Source: an uncultured Prosthecobacter sp.
GTDB taxonomy: Bacteria > Verrucomicrobiota > Verrucomicrobiia > Verrucomicrobiales > Verrucomicrobiaceae
Assembly (NCBI GenBank): GCA_947523045.1
Contig: CANNUR010000004.1
Location: 1-34,361, forward strand
Length of the DNA stretch: 34,361 nucleotides
Direction of reading: 5' to 3'
The translations under genes were made by a program, and so were the position numbers. Below are positions 22,487 through 31,033 of this stretch, in pieces. Positions within the stretch are counted from its first letter, which is position 1, and every line of letters starts with the position of its first letter. The notes under the pieces were generated by a model. The model had not been told where the DNA came from and ran no database searches. It saw nothing but the letters and a program-made list of their open reading frames with translations.

Positions 22487-24040
22487 ATGAAAACGCTGCT
22501 GCTGGTCCTGTCGCTGTTCGTTGTGCTGTCGCCCTGCGCCCCTGCGGCGGAGCCGCGGCCGAACTTTCTCTTCCTCATCTTCGATGACATGAGCTGGGAC
22601 AGCGTCGGCGCCTACGGCAATCCCTGGATCAAGACGCCGAACCTCGACCGCCTGGCGAAGGAGGGTGTGCTGTTCCGCCACGCCTTCACCTCGAACCCGA
22701 AGTGCAGTCCCTGCCGGGCCAGCATCCTGACCGGGCGCAACTCCTGGCAACTGGAGGAGCTGTCGGTCCACAACAGCATCTTCCCGCGCAAGTTCGAGGT
22801 CTATCCCGACCTGCTGGAGGCGGCGGGTTACGCGGTCGGTCTCACCGGCAAGGGCTGGGGACCGGGCGACTTCAAGAACCACGGTCGCACCCGCAACCCG
22901 GCGGGACCGTCGTTCGACGAGCACAAGGCCGAGCCGCCGGCGAGCGGCATCGGCAAGCTCGACTACGCGCGCAACTTCGAGGCCTTCCTGGCGCAGCGAC
23001 CCAAGGACGCGCCGTTCAGTTTCTGGATCGGCTTCCAGGAACCGCATCGCGCCTACGAGCTGCACTCCGGCGTGCGCCTCGGCAAAAAGCTCGAGGACGT
23101 GGTTGTGCCGCCCTACTTCCCCGATGTGCGCGCCGTGCGCAGCGACCTGGCCGATTACGCGGTCGAGGTCGAATGGGCCGACGCCCACATCGGCCGGGCC
23201 CTGGCCGCGCTGGAGGCGGCGGGCGAACTCGACAACACCCTCATCATCGCCACCTCCGATCACGGCATGCCCTTCCCCTACGTGAAGGGCCAGATCCATG
23301 AGGACGGCTTCCGCCTGCCGCTGATCGCCCGCTGGGGCAGGGTCGTCAAGCCGGGCCGGGTCGTTGACGACTTCATCAACGTCCGCGATCTGGCGCCGAC
23401 CTATCTCGAACTGGCCGGCCTGCCGGCGCATCCGCAGATGACCGGCCGCAGCCTGGCCAACCTGCTGCGCTCGGACAAGTCGGGCATGATTGAGGGTCGC
23501 GACGTCATGCTCGCCGGCAAGGAGCGCCATGATTTGGGCCGGCCGAACAACCTCGGGTATCCGGTGCGGGCGATCCGCACGCCGGAGTTTTTGTACGTGC
23601 GCAACTACCACCCCGAGCGCTGGCCGGCCTGCAACCCCGAGACCGGCTTCGGCAACTGCGACGACAGCCCGACCAAGGAGGTCGTCAAGCTGCTTAGCGG
23701 CCACTACTTCGACCTCAGCTTCAACTTCCGGCCCGCCGACGAACTGTACCGCCTCAGCGACGACCCGCACGGAGTGCGCAATCTCGCCAACGATCCGGCC
23801 TTTGCCGACGTCATGACCGGGCTGCGCGAGCGCATGCTCGGGCTGCTCAAGGTCGAGGGCGACCCGCGCGCGCTCGGCAATGGCGCCATCTTTGACACCT
23901 ATGAATACACCGGTGCCAATCCCTCGAAGAACTGGAACCTCTGGCTGAAGGCACAGGACGAACGGCTCAGCGCCGAGGCGGAGGAGCGGGCCAAGGCGCA
24001 GAAGAAGGCGCCGCGACCGCGCCCCCAGCCCGCGCCTTGA
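22487..24040 (+). CDS. Exported sulfatase (family S1)
   Basis: A 517-residue protein with a signal peptide at 1-21 (L-L-V-L-S-L-F-V-V-L). The alkaline phosphatase-type sulfatase fold is shown by metal-binding Asp33-Asp34 (L-I-F-D-D-M), the formylglycine motif C-S-P-C-R-A-S-I-L-T-G-R with Cys73 to be converted, and T-S-D-H-G for the second metal site. The canonical motif is C-x-[ST/A]-P-x-R; here it is C73-S-P-C-R with Cys at the fourth position. Closest known relatives are heparan N-sulfatase-like enzymes, which are common in planctomycete and verrucomicrobial genomes. A formylglycine-generating enzyme must be encoded elsewhere. ATG at 22487. It likely desulfates algal or mucin-type glycans. 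Confidence 0.92.
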   Translation: MKTLLLVLSLFVVLSPCAPAAEPRPNFLFLIFDDMSWDSVGAYGNPWIKTPNLDRLAKEGVLFRHAFTSNPKCSPCRASILTGRNSWQLEELSVHNSIFPRKFEVYPDLLEAAGYAVGLTGKGWGPGDFKNHGRTRNPAGPSFDEHKAEPPASGIGKLDYARNFEAFLAQRPKDAPFSFWIGFQEPHRAYELHSGVRLGKKLEDVVVPPYFPDVRAVRSDLADYAVEVEWADAHIGRALAALEAAGELDNTLIIATSDHGMPFPYVKGQIHEDGFRLPLIARWGRVVKPGRVVDDFINVRDLAPTYLELAGLPAHPQMTGRSLANLLRSDKSGMIEGRDVMLAGKERHDLGRPNNLGYPVRAIRTPEFLYVRNYHPERWPACNPETGFGNCDDSPTKEVVKLLSGHYFDLSFNFRPADELYRLSDDPHGVRNLANDPAFADVMTGLRERMLGLLKVEGDPRALGNGAIFDTYEYTGANPSKNWNLWLKAQDERLSAEAEERAKAQKKAPRPRPQPAP

Positions 24041-24070
24041 CTCGTGCGGCGGCCTGATTCAAGAGAGGAC

Positions 24071-24949
24071 ATGCAACTCATCTCCGGAACCGCCGTCGCC
24101 GAAAAAGTCCTCGAAGAATGCCGCCGTGACATCGCCGAGCTGGCGGCCGCCGGCCGTCGCCCGGGCCTGGCGGTCGTGCTGGTCGGCGATGACCCCGCCT
24201 CGCGTGCCTACGTGCGCTCCAAGGACAAGAAGTGCCGCGAGCTCGGCCTGCACTCGGTGAAACTCGAGCTGCCGGCGACGACGAGCCAGGACGAACTGCT
24301 GGCCCATGTGCGCGCCCTCAACGAGGATCCGAGCATCCACGGCATCCTCGTCCAGAGCCCGCCGCCGGCGCACATCGAAGATGCCGCCATCGTACGCGCC
24401 ATCTACCCCGCCAAGGACGTCGACGGTTTTCACCCGGTCAACGTCGCCAAGCTAGCGCTCGAGGATCCGAGCGGCTTTGTGCCCTGCACGCCGCTCGGCT
24501 GCCAGCGGCTGCTGATCGACGCCGGCATCGAGACGAAGGGCGCCGAGGTCGTCGTGCTCGGCCGCAGCATGATCGTTGGCAAGCCGATGGCCCTGCTGCT
24601 CATGGCCAAGGGGCCGGGCGGCGATGCAACGGTGACCGTCGCCCACTCGCGCACCCGCGACCTCGCCGCCATCACGCGTCGCGCCGACATCCTCATCGCC
24701 GCCATTGGCCGGCCCGAATTCGTGCGCGCCGAGCATGTCAAGGAGGGCGCTGTGGTCATCGACGTCGGCATCAACCGCGTCGAGGCCCCGGGCACGGACA
24801 AGGGCTACAAGCTGGTGGGCGACGTCGCCTTCGACGAGGTCGCGCCGAAATGCCGCGCCATCACGCCGGTGCCGGGCGGGGTCGGCCCGATGACGATCGC
24901 CATGCTCATGGCCAACACCGTCAAGGCCTGCAAGCAGGCGACGCGCTGA
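24071..24949 (+). CDS. folD: Methylenetetrahydrofolate dehydrogenase / methenyl cyclohydrolase
   Basis: A 292-residue bifunctional enzyme of one-carbon metabolism that interconverts 5,10-methylene-, methenyl- and 10-formyl-tetrahydrofolate. Substrate Lys is in R-S-K-D-K-K-C-R; the other family blocks are Y-P-A-K-D-V-D-G-F, the NADP loop [17 protein letters not shown] and [11 protein letters not shown]. The usual V-Q-L-P-L-P block reads V-Q-S-P-P-P. ATG at 24071 follows AGAGAGGAC, one of the few starts here with Shine-Dalgarno-like sequence. It is unrelated to the sulfatase upstream but on the same strand, 30 bases after it. Confidence 0.96.
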   Translation: MQLISGTAVAEKVLEECRRDIAELAAAGRRPGLAVVLVGDDPASRAYVRSKDKKCRELGLHSVKLELPATTSQDELLAHVRALNEDPSIHGILVQSPPPAHIEDAAIVRAIYPAKDVDGFHPVNVAKLALEDPSGFVPCTPLGCQRLLIDAGIETKGAEVVVLGRSMIVGKPMALLLMAKGPGGDATVTVAHSRTRDLAAITRRADILIAAIGRPEFVRAEHVKEGAVVIDVGINRVEAPGTDKGYKLVGDVAFDEVAPKCRAITPVPGGVGPMTIAMLMANTVKACKQATR

Positions 24950-24994
24950 GGCGGGCTTGACGCCGGCGAAGGCGGCGCGTAAGAGCGGCACGCC

Positions 24995-26095
24995 ATGGAT
25001 GCCCTCACCCTCGTTCTCTTCCTTCTCGGCCTCGTCCTGCTCGTCGTCGGCGCGGAAATCCTTGTGCGCGGCGCGGCCCGCCTGGCCGCGGCCTTCGGCA
25101 TCCCGCCGCTGGTCATTGGCCTGACCGTGGTCGCCTTCGGCACCAGTTCGCCGGAACTGGCCGTGAGCGTGCAGTCGGCCTGGAACGGCCAGCCCGACCT
25201 GGCGGTCGGCAACGTGCTCGGCAGCAACATCTTCAATGTCCTCTTCATCCTTGGCCTGTCGGCCCTGATCACGCCGCTGGTCGTATCGCGCCAGCTGATC
25301 CGCCTGGATGTTCCCATCATGATCGGCGTCTCCGCCGCCCTGCTGCCACTGGCCGGCGATGGTGACATCAGCCGCCTCGACGGCGCCCTGCTGGCGGCTG
25401 GCCTCGTCGCCTATGTGATCCTGCAGATCCGTCTGGCGCGCCGCGAACCTGCGGCCGGCCAGGATGGTGAGTTCGCCGAGGAATACGGTGCGCCGGCCCG
25501 CGGCGCCAAGGCCGTTGCCCTCAACCTCGCCCTCGTCATCGGCGGCCTGGTCCTGCTCGTGCTCGGCTCGCGCTGGCTGGTCGATGGCGCGGTCATGATG
25601 GCACGTGCCATGGGCGTCAACGAACTCGTCATCGGCCTCACCATCGTCGCCGCCGGCACCTCCCTGCCCGAGGTGGCCACCTCGGTCATCGCCGCCCTCA
25701 AGGGCGAGCGCGACATCGCCGTCGGCAACGTCGTCGGCAGCAACATCTTCAACATCCTCTGTGTGCTGGGCCTCAGCGCCGTGGTGGCGCCGGCCGGCCT
25801 GCCCGTCTCGGAGGGCGCGCGCGACTTCGACCTCTGGGTCGTGCTGGCGGTGGCGGTCGCCTGCCTGCCGGTCTTTTTCACCGCCGGCGGCACGATCCGC
25901 CGCTGGGAGGGCCTGGTCTTCCTCGCCTACTACGGCGCCTACACGGTCTACCTGTTCTTCGACGCCACCCACCACGCGGCGCTGCCGGCCTACTCGCGCA
26001 TGATGTGGGTCTTCGTCCTGCCGCTCACCGCCCTGACCCTGGTCGTCACCCTCGTCCAGGAATGGCGCGTGCTGCGTGGCACCGGTCGGCGCTGA
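24995..26095 (+). CDS. Calcium/sodium antiporter (YrbG family)
   Basis: A 366-residue integral membrane protein of the Na/Ca exchanger superfamily. It has the two inverted alpha repeats: the first with G-T-S-S-P-E-L (Glu54) and [10 protein letters not shown], the second with G-T-S-L-P-E-V (Glu226) and [10 protein letters not shown]; both Glu residues bind cations. About ten hydrophobic segments are visible. A short acidic loop (G-E-F-A-E-E-Y, about 158-164) joins the halves. It exchanges Na+ or H+ for Ca2+ across the inner membrane. It lies 45 bases after folD. Confidence 0.95.
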   Translation: MDALTLVLFLLGLVLLVVGAEILVRGAARLAAAFGIPPLVIGLTVVAFGTSSPELAVSVQSAWNGQPDLAVGNVLGSNIFNVLFILGLSALITPLVVSRQLIRLDVPIMIGVSAALLPLAGDGDISRLDGALLAAGLVAYVILQIRLARREPAAGQDGEFAEEYGAPARGAKAVALNLALVIGGLVLLVLGSRWLVDGAVMMARAMGVNELVIGLTIVAAGTSLPEVATSVIAALKGERDIAVGNVVGSNIFNILCVLGLSAVVAPAGLPVSEGARDFDLWVVLAVAVACLPVFFTAGGTIRRWEGLVFLAYYGAYTVYLFFDATHHAALPAYSRMMWVFVLPLTALTLVVTLVQEWRVLRGTGRR

Positions 26096-26165
26096 ATCGG
26101 TGTGCTGCCGCTTCCACCGCGGCACTTTGACAGGGACACGCCGCACGCGGCGTTGAAGCTGGCGC

Positions 26166-27470
26166 ATGATCCGCTTCCTCGTTCTCCCACTCACCGCCAC
26201 CTGCCTGCTCTCCGCCACCGACTGGACCGAATGGCGCGGCCCCGGCGGTCAGGGACAGGCCGAGGCCGCTGGCGAGCTGCCTCTCACGTTCAGCGAAACC
26301 GCCGGCATCGCCTGGAAAACGCCGCTGCCCGGACGCGGCCACTCGACGCCTGTCGTTCAGGGCGACCGCCTGTGGCTGACCACGGCCATCGAAAAAGCCG
26401 CCGATCCGGCCGAGGCCGAGCGCCGGTTGAAGGCCAACACCGGCGACCAACCGGTCACCGTGCTCGCCTCGGTCAGCCTGCGCGCCCTCTGCGTCGACCG
26501 CAGCACCGGCAGGCTGCTGCACGACCTCGAGCTGCTCAACGTCGCCGAACCGCAGTGGTCGCACCAGCTCAACAGCTACGCCTCGCCCAGCCCGGTCATC
26601 GAAAACGGCCGGCTGTACACCCATTTTGGCAGCCTCGGCACCGCCTGCCTCGACACGCAGACCCAGCAGGTGCTGTGGGCGAACCGCGAGCTGCAGGTGA
26701 TGCATGAGAACGGTCCGGGCTCCTCGCCGGTGCTCTGGCAGGACCGCCTCATTGTCCATTTCGATGGCAGCGACGCCCAGTTCATTGCCGCCTTCGACAA
26801 GACCACGGGCAAGGTCGCCTGGAAAACCGCGCGCAGCGGCGAAATGGATCCGCGCCCCCAGCAGCGCAAGGCCTACGGCACGCCGCTGATCGTCGAGATG
26901 AACGGCGCGCCGGTCGTGGTCAGCCCGGCGGCCAACTGGGTTTACGGCTACGAACCGGCGACCGGTCGCGAACTCTGGAAAGTCGCCTACGACGGCCTCG
27001 GCTTCTCCATGCCGGTGCGGCCTGTGGCCGACGCCGAACGCTTCTACGTCGGCACCAGCTACGGCAAGTCGCAGGTGGTCGCCGTGAAGTACGCGGGCGT
27101 GAAAACGCCGGAGGTCGCCTGGCGCAACCCGAAGAACGCGCCGAAGATGGCCTCGCCGGTGCTCGCCAACGGCCTGCTGTTTTACGTCGATGACGGCGGC
27201 ATCCTCAGTTGCGTCGAACCCACCACCGGCGAGGTGCATTACCGTGAGCGTCTGGGCGGCAAATTCAGCGCCTCGCCCATCGTCGCCAACGGCAAACTCT
27301 ACTTCTGCAGCCGCGAGGGGGTCGTTTCGGTGGTGCCGGCGGAAAAAACCTTCCGCATCGACGCGCAAAACACGCTCGACGGCACACTCATGGCCAGCCC
27401 GGTCGCCCTCGATGGCGCGCTCTACCTGCGCACCGAGGCGGCACTGTACCGGATCGGCGGCGGGCGTTGA
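26166..27470 (+). CDS. Exported PQQ-type beta-propeller protein
   Basis: A 434-residue protein. After a short signal (1-17) the sequence is D-W-T-E-W-R-G-P-G-G-Q-G, the typical opening of outer-membrane-associated PQQ-like beta-propeller proteins in Planctomycetes and Verrucomicrobia. Blades are marked by repeated S-P-V-x-x-x-G-R-L-Y and G-x-x-x-W-x-x sequences (for example S-P-V-I-E-N-G-R-L-Y, S-P-V-L-A-N-G-L-L-F-Y, S-P-I-V-A-N-G-K-L-Y). There is no enzymatic domain or PQQ-ligand set that I can assign, so it is probably a binding or scaffold protein and not a quinoprotein dehydrogenase. It ends the plus-strand block. Confidence 0.87.
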   Translation: MIRFLVLPLTATCLLSATDWTEWRGPGGQGQAEAAGELPLTFSETAGIAWKTPLPGRGHSTPVVQGDRLWLTTAIEKAADPAEAERRLKANTGDQPVTVLASVSLRALCVDRSTGRLLHDLELLNVAEPQWSHQLNSYASPSPVIENGRLYTHFGSLGTACLDTQTQQVLWANRELQVMHENGPGSSPVLWQDRLIVHFDGSDAQFIAAFDKTTGKVAWKTARSGEMDPRPQQRKAYGTPLIVEMNGAPVVVSPAANWVYGYEPATGRELWKVAYDGLGFSMPVRPVADAERFYVGTSYGKSQVVAVKYAGVKTPEVAWRNPKNAPKMASPVLANGLLFYVDDGGILSCVEPTTGEVHYRERLGGKFSASPIVANGKLYFCSREGVVSVVPAEKTFRIDAQNTLDGTLMASPVALDGALYLRTEAALYRIGGGR

Positions 27471-27497
27471 GCGCAGGCCCGGCTTCAGAAGCCGAAA

Positions 27498-28310
27498 CTA
27501 CTCAAGGAAATAGGTCGACCCGCGCGGCGCCGGCGTCAGCCGGCTTGGCCGCGGCATCGGCGGCCAGGGCGGCCGCGTCGGGGAGGGCGGCAGCAGAGTA
27601 TCCAGAACGCGCCCGGGCAGCGATCGCTGCGGCGGAGGCGGAGGCGCCTGCACCGCCCAGGAGGTCGGCCGCGGCGGGGTGCTGCCGACAATTTTCACCG
27701 GCGTGCCCAGCGGCGTCTCGCGGAAGAAGACGTGGGCCATGTGCGGAGGCAGGCGGATGCAGCCGTGCGAGGCCGGAAACCCCGGCAGGTAGCCCTCGTG
27801 CATGCCAACCGCACCAGTGACACGCATGAAGTAGCGCATGTCGGCGCCATCGAAGCGCGCGCCCGGCGGCTTGGGATCCTTGCGCACATCGACCTCCTTC
27901 TGCAGGATGTTGCCCTGGGCATCGACATAGTTGCCGTAGAGCGAGGATTTGTGGTCGCGGTTCTTTTGCGTGATTTTGAAGCTGCCGGTCGGTGTCGAGT
28001 AGCCCTCGCGACCCGACGAAATCGTCGACACACCCGCGAGCTGCCCGCCCTTGTAGTAGTAGATCCGCTGCTCGCTCAGGTTGATCGTCATCGACGGACT
28101 GCCGGACAGGTGATCGCCCTTCCACCAGGAGCCGTCATGAACGGGGCGACGGGCTGGGGCGGCGGCTGTGGCAGGATCGATGCGAATGCGCTCGACATAC
28201 CAGCCGCCACCGGGCGCCTGGCGGCGCACCTCGCGGTATTGGGGGCTGGTCGAGCAGGAAACCTGCACGAGGAGACTCGACACCAGCAGGCAGGCAGAGA
28301 AGAGCTTCAT
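27498..28310 (-). CDS. L,D-transpeptidase (YkuD domain)
   Basis: A 270-residue exported enzyme. The ATG at 28310 gives MKLFSACLLVSSLLVQVSC; the Cys19 could be lipidated but the residue at -3 is Gln, which is atypical for a lipobox. The YkuD domain (about 73-210) has H171 (G-M-H-E-G) and the catalytic S-H-G-C-I-R-L block with His182, Cys184 and Arg186. It cross-links peptidoglycan through 3-3 bonds or attaches proteins to it. The last 60 residues are Pro/Arg-rich, probably disordered. It lies downstream of lpxA on the same strand (86-base gap), an envelope-biogenesis neighbourhood. Confidence 0.9.
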   Translation of the reverse strand: MKLFSACLLVSSLLVQVSCSTSPQYREVRRQAPGGGWYVERIRIDPATAAAPARRPVHDGSWWKGDHLSGSPSMTINLSEQRIYYYKGGQLAGVSTISSGREGYSTPTGSFKITQKNRDHKSSLYGNYVDAQGNILQKEVDVRKDPKPPGARFDGADMRYFMRVTGAVGMHEGYLPGFPASHGCIRLPPHMAHVFFRETPLGTPVKIVGSTPPRPTSWAVQAPPPPPQRSLPGRVLDTLLPPSPTRPPWPPMPRPSRLTPAPRGSTYFLE

Positions 28311-28396
28311 GACGGTGAAGGGGTTACGAACTTCGGCATCACTCGGAAACCGCGGTCGGCGTCCAAACCGGCCGGACTGATTCCGCGGATTGACGC

Positions 28397-29197
28397 TCAG
28401 TCTTCCCCATCCGCGGCGTTTTTGCCACCCACAATAATGCCGCGTTTCGTCGTGGCGACAAATTCCGTGAAGACAGCCGCCTCGGGGGTCAGCTCGCCGG
28501 CGCGCAGTTCCTCGACCGCCTGGGCGTTGTTGAGACCGCTGCGATAGACCTTGCGGAAGGCCAGGCGCAGGGCGCGAATTTGCTCGCGACTGAAGCCGGC
28601 GCGCTGCAGGCCGACCAGGTTGAGGCCGCGGGCGCGTGCCGGATTGCCATCGGCGGTGCAGAAGGGCGGCACGTCCTGAACGATCTTCGAGCAGCCGCCG
28701 ATGATGGCGCGCGTGCCGATGCGACAAAACTGGTGGACGGCGCTCAGGCCACCGAGGATGACGTGGTCCTCCACGGTCACGTGGCCGGCGAGGGTGCCGT
28801 TGTTGGAGAAAATGACGTGACTGCCGACGATGCAGTCGTGGGCAATGTGGACGTAGGAGAGGAAGTGGTTGTGGCTGCCGATGATCGTCCTGTCGCCCGG
28901 GCTGGTGGCGCGATGCACGGTGCAGAACTCCCGGAAGGTGTTGCCATCGCCCACTTCCAGCCAGGTCGGCTCGCCCTGATATTTCAAATCCTGGGTCTGC
29001 TGACCAATCGAGGTGTAGGCGTAAAACTGGTTGTCGCGGCCGATCCTGGAGGGGCCCAGGATCGTCACGTGATGCTGAAGGTGACAACCGTCGCCGAGCT
29101 CGACCTGCGGCCCGACGATGCAGTAGGGTCCCACCGTGACGCCGTCGCCAAGACGGGCCGAGGGATCGATGAGGGCGGTGGGATGGATCGAATTCAC
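28397..29197 (-). CDS. lpxA: UDP-N-acetylglucosamine acyltransferase
   Basis: A 266-residue left-handed beta-helix enzyme that acylates UDP-GlcNAc in the first step of lipid A synthesis. It opens N-S-I-H-P-T-A-L-I-D and has the catalytic His120 in H-I-A-H-D-C-I-V-G, F-S-N-N-G-T-L-A-G-H-V, G-L-S-A-V-H-Q-F-C-R-I-G and D-G-N-P-A-R-A-R-G-L-N, all typical of LpxA. The C-terminal helical domain is complete, and the length matches E. coli LpxA (262). GTG at 29197 is the start, 14 bases after the lpxC/fabZ stop; no ATG fits. It forms an operon with lpxC/fabZ. Confidence 0.95.
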   Translation of the reverse strand: MNSIHPTALIDPSARLGDGVTVGPYCIVGPQVELGDGCHLQHHVTILGPSRIGRDNQFYAYTSIGQQTQDLKYQGEPTWLEVGDGNTFREFCTVHRATSPGDRTIIGSHNHFLSYVHIAHDCIVGSHVIFSNNGTLAGHVTVEDHVILGGLSAVHQFCRIGTRAIIGGCSKIVQDVPPFCTADGNPARARGLNLVGLQRAGFSREQIRALRLAFRKVYRSGLNNAQAVEELRAGELTPEAAVFTEFVATTKRGIIVGGKNAADGED

Positions 29198-29211
29198 GGG
29201 TGGGAGGGGCT

Positions 29212-30531
29212 TCAGCGGTCGACGACGCTGAACATGAGGTCGGCCTCGGAAACCACCTGGCCGTTGACGATGCAGCGGCCGGCGGCCTGGGCGATGCTGC
29301 GCTTCACCTTGAGCATCTCGGTTTCGATGATGAGGGTGTCGCCGGGCAGGACTGGTTTGCGCCACTTGACGTTGTTGGCGCTCATGAAATAGCCGATCTT
29401 GCCCTGGTTGCCGGGCATGCGCAGCAGGACAATGCTGGCGACCTGGGCCATGGCCTCAAGCTGGAGCACGCCGGGCATGATCGGGTGACCGGGGAAGTGG
29501 CCCTGGAAGAAGGGCTCGTTGATGGTGACGTTCTTGACGCCGGTGCACTTGTTCTCGCCCTCGAAGCCGACGATGCGGTCGACCAGCAGGAAGGGGTAGC
29601 GGTGCGGCAGGATGCGCATCACCTCGTTGATGTCGAGCACCGCCTCGCCGCTGGGGATGTTGATCGTTGGCGGCACCATGGCGCGCATGGCGTTGTACTG
29701 GGCGACCACCGCGCGGGCCATCTCGGTGTTCGGGCCGTGGCCCGGGCGCACGGCGATGACGTGGCCGCGGATGCGCTTGCCGGAAAGCATGAGGTCGCCG
29801 ACGATGTCGAGGATCTTGTGGCGGACGAACTCGTCCTTGAAACGCAGCGGCTGCTTCGACAGCAGGGTTTCACCGCGGACAACGACGGCCGCTTCGAGCG
29901 TGCCACCCTTGATCAGGCCCTTCTCCATGAGCGGAGCGATGTCCTCGTAGTAAACGAAGGTGCGCGCCGGGGCGATCTCCTTCTCATAGGTCTCCGGGTT
30001 GATCTCCAGCGACAGGTACTGAGTGAACCGGCCACCGGGGCCGACATTGGTGCAACTGACGCGGAATTTTTTGTCGGGCACGATGGTCAGGATCGTGCCG
30101 TCGCGAGTCTCCTGGTAGATCGGCTCGCGGATCTCAAAGACCTTGCGCGGCTCCGACTGCTCCTGCAGGCCGGCCTTCTTGATCAGTTCGACAAACGGCT
30201 GCGAGCTGCCATCGACGATCGGCGGCTCGTTGGCGTCCATCTCGATGATGGCGTTGTCGACGCCCATGCCGGTGAGGGCGGAGATGACGTGCTCGACGGT
30301 GTGGACGTTAACGCCGCCCTCGGCGATCGTGGTGGCGCGTTCGACCTTCTGCACCTTCTCGACCAGGGCCGGGATGAAGGGTTTGTCCTCCAGGTCCACG
30401 CGCCGGAACTTGAAGCCGAAGTTCTCCGGCGCCGGCTGCAGGGTCAGGGTCACCTGCTCGCCGGTGTGCAGCGAGGTGCCGGTGATCGAGGCGGCCTTGG
30501 CGAGGGTGTGTTGGCGGTCGGAAGCAGACAT
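29212..30531 (-). CDS. lpxC/fabZ: Bifunctional LpxC deacetylase / FabZ dehydratase fusion
   Basis: A 439-residue fusion. Residues 1-290 are LpxC, the zinc UDP-3-O-acyl-GlcNAc deacetylase that commits to lipid A: Glu80-His81 (H-T-V-E-H-V-I-S-A-L), His238 and Asp242 (R-H-K-I-L-D-I-V-G-D) as zinc ligands, and catalytic His265. After a linker (about 290-300) residues 300-439 are FabZ, the 3-hydroxyacyl-ACP dehydratase of fatty acid synthesis: L-P-H-R-Y-P-F-L-L-V-D-R, catalytic His345 (G-H-F-P-G-H-P) and Glu359 (L-Q-L-E-A-M-A-Q). Such fusions are known in Bacteroidetes and other groups. ATG at 30531. It shares an operon with lpxA. Confidence 0.95.
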   Translation of the reverse strand: MSASDRQHTLAKAASITGTSLHTGEQVTLTLQPAPENFGFKFRRVDLEDKPFIPALVEKVQKVERATTIAEGGVNVHTVEHVISALTGMGVDNAIIEMDANEPPIVDGSSQPFVELIKKAGLQEQSEPRKVFEIREPIYQETRDGTILTIVPDKKFRVSCTNVGPGGRFTQYLSLEINPETYEKEIAPARTFVYYEDIAPLMEKGLIKGGTLEAAVVVRGETLLSKQPLRFKDEFVRHKILDIVGDLMLSGKRIRGHVIAVRPGHGPNTEMARAVVAQYNAMRAMVPPTINIPSGEAVLDINEVMRILPHRYPFLLVDRIVGFEGENKCTGVKNVTINEPFFQGHFPGHPIMPGVLQLEAMAQVASIVLLRMPGNQGKIGYFMSANNVKWRKPVLPGDTLIIETEMLKVKRSIAQAAGRCIVNGQVVSEADLMFSVVDR

Positions 30532-30573
30532 GGGCGCAGGCGTTGTAGCCGCGCGCCGAAGCGGGGTCAAAGG

Positions 30574-30624
30574 AAAATCCGGCGCCCGCCGACCCGCCGG
30601 CAGGTGGAGAAATCGGCGGATTTT
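30574..30624. repeat. Inverted repeat in the divergent region upstream of lpxC/fabZ
   Basis: AAAATCCG (30574-30581) and CGGATTTT (30617-30624) form an 8-base inverted repeat with a 35-base GC-rich centre. It lies in the 141-base divergent region between lpxC/fabZ and the small membrane protein gene, where an operator could act on both. No -35/-10 boxes are clear. Confidence 0.35.
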
Positions 30625-30672
30625 GGAAGCGGCCTCCCCTTGTGCCCGGGCCAATCCGGGGCATTCTGAGGC

Positions 30673-30966
30673 ATGCCGATTTACGTCCTGCATGGGTCCG
30701 CCACCCCGCGCCGCGCCGGCTGGCGCAGCGTGCTCCGCCTCGGTGCCGCCCTGCTGCTGGCCTCGGTCCTGATCTCGCTCCTGGTCTTCCTCGGCGCCTT
30801 CGTCGCCGCCCTCGGCCTGATCGTTTCCGCCGTTGCCGCCGTCGTCTACGCCGTGCGCTCGCGCCTGCCCAGTTCCAAGCCGCCGGAACCCCCGCCGCCC
30901 GTCGAACCGCCCCCCCCGGGCGAGGCCCGGGTCATTGAGGTGGACGAAATCATCGTCCGGCGCTGA
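30673..30966 (+). CDS. Small membrane protein, Pro-rich cytoplasmic tail (97 aa)
   Basis: I do not recognise the family. A short basic N-terminus is followed by a long hydrophobic region (about residues 20-61) that could hold two membrane helices, then a stretch with P-P-E-P-P-P-P-V-E-P-P-P-P (about 71-83) and an acidic C-terminal motif V-I-E-V-D-E-I-I-V-R-R. Codon use and G+C at third positions fit the neighbours. The gene starts 141 bases from lpxC/fabZ in the divergent direction and 68 bases before the PpiD-like gene, so it may be the first gene of that unit. Confidence 0.62.
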   Translation: MPIYVLHGSATPRRAGWRSVLRLGAALLLASVLISLLVFLGAFVAALGLIVSAVAAVVYAVRSRLPSSKPPEPPPPVEPPPPGEARVIEVDEIIVRR

Positions 30967-31033
30967 CCGATTTTCCGGTTGCCCCGCCGGGGAGGGCGGC
31001 TTACTTGCGCGCCCACCGAACCGACTGCCCGCC

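Noticed and set aside
24452..26218. A 588-codon minus-strand open frame opposite folD and the antiporter
   Set aside because: Both plus-strand genes are unmistakable; the antisense product is low-complexity and charged.
27498..29087. A 529-codon version of the L,D-transpeptidase
   Set aside because: The extra N-terminal part overlaps lpxA in another frame and is Arg/Pro/His-rich; the signal sequence at 28310 is the natural start.
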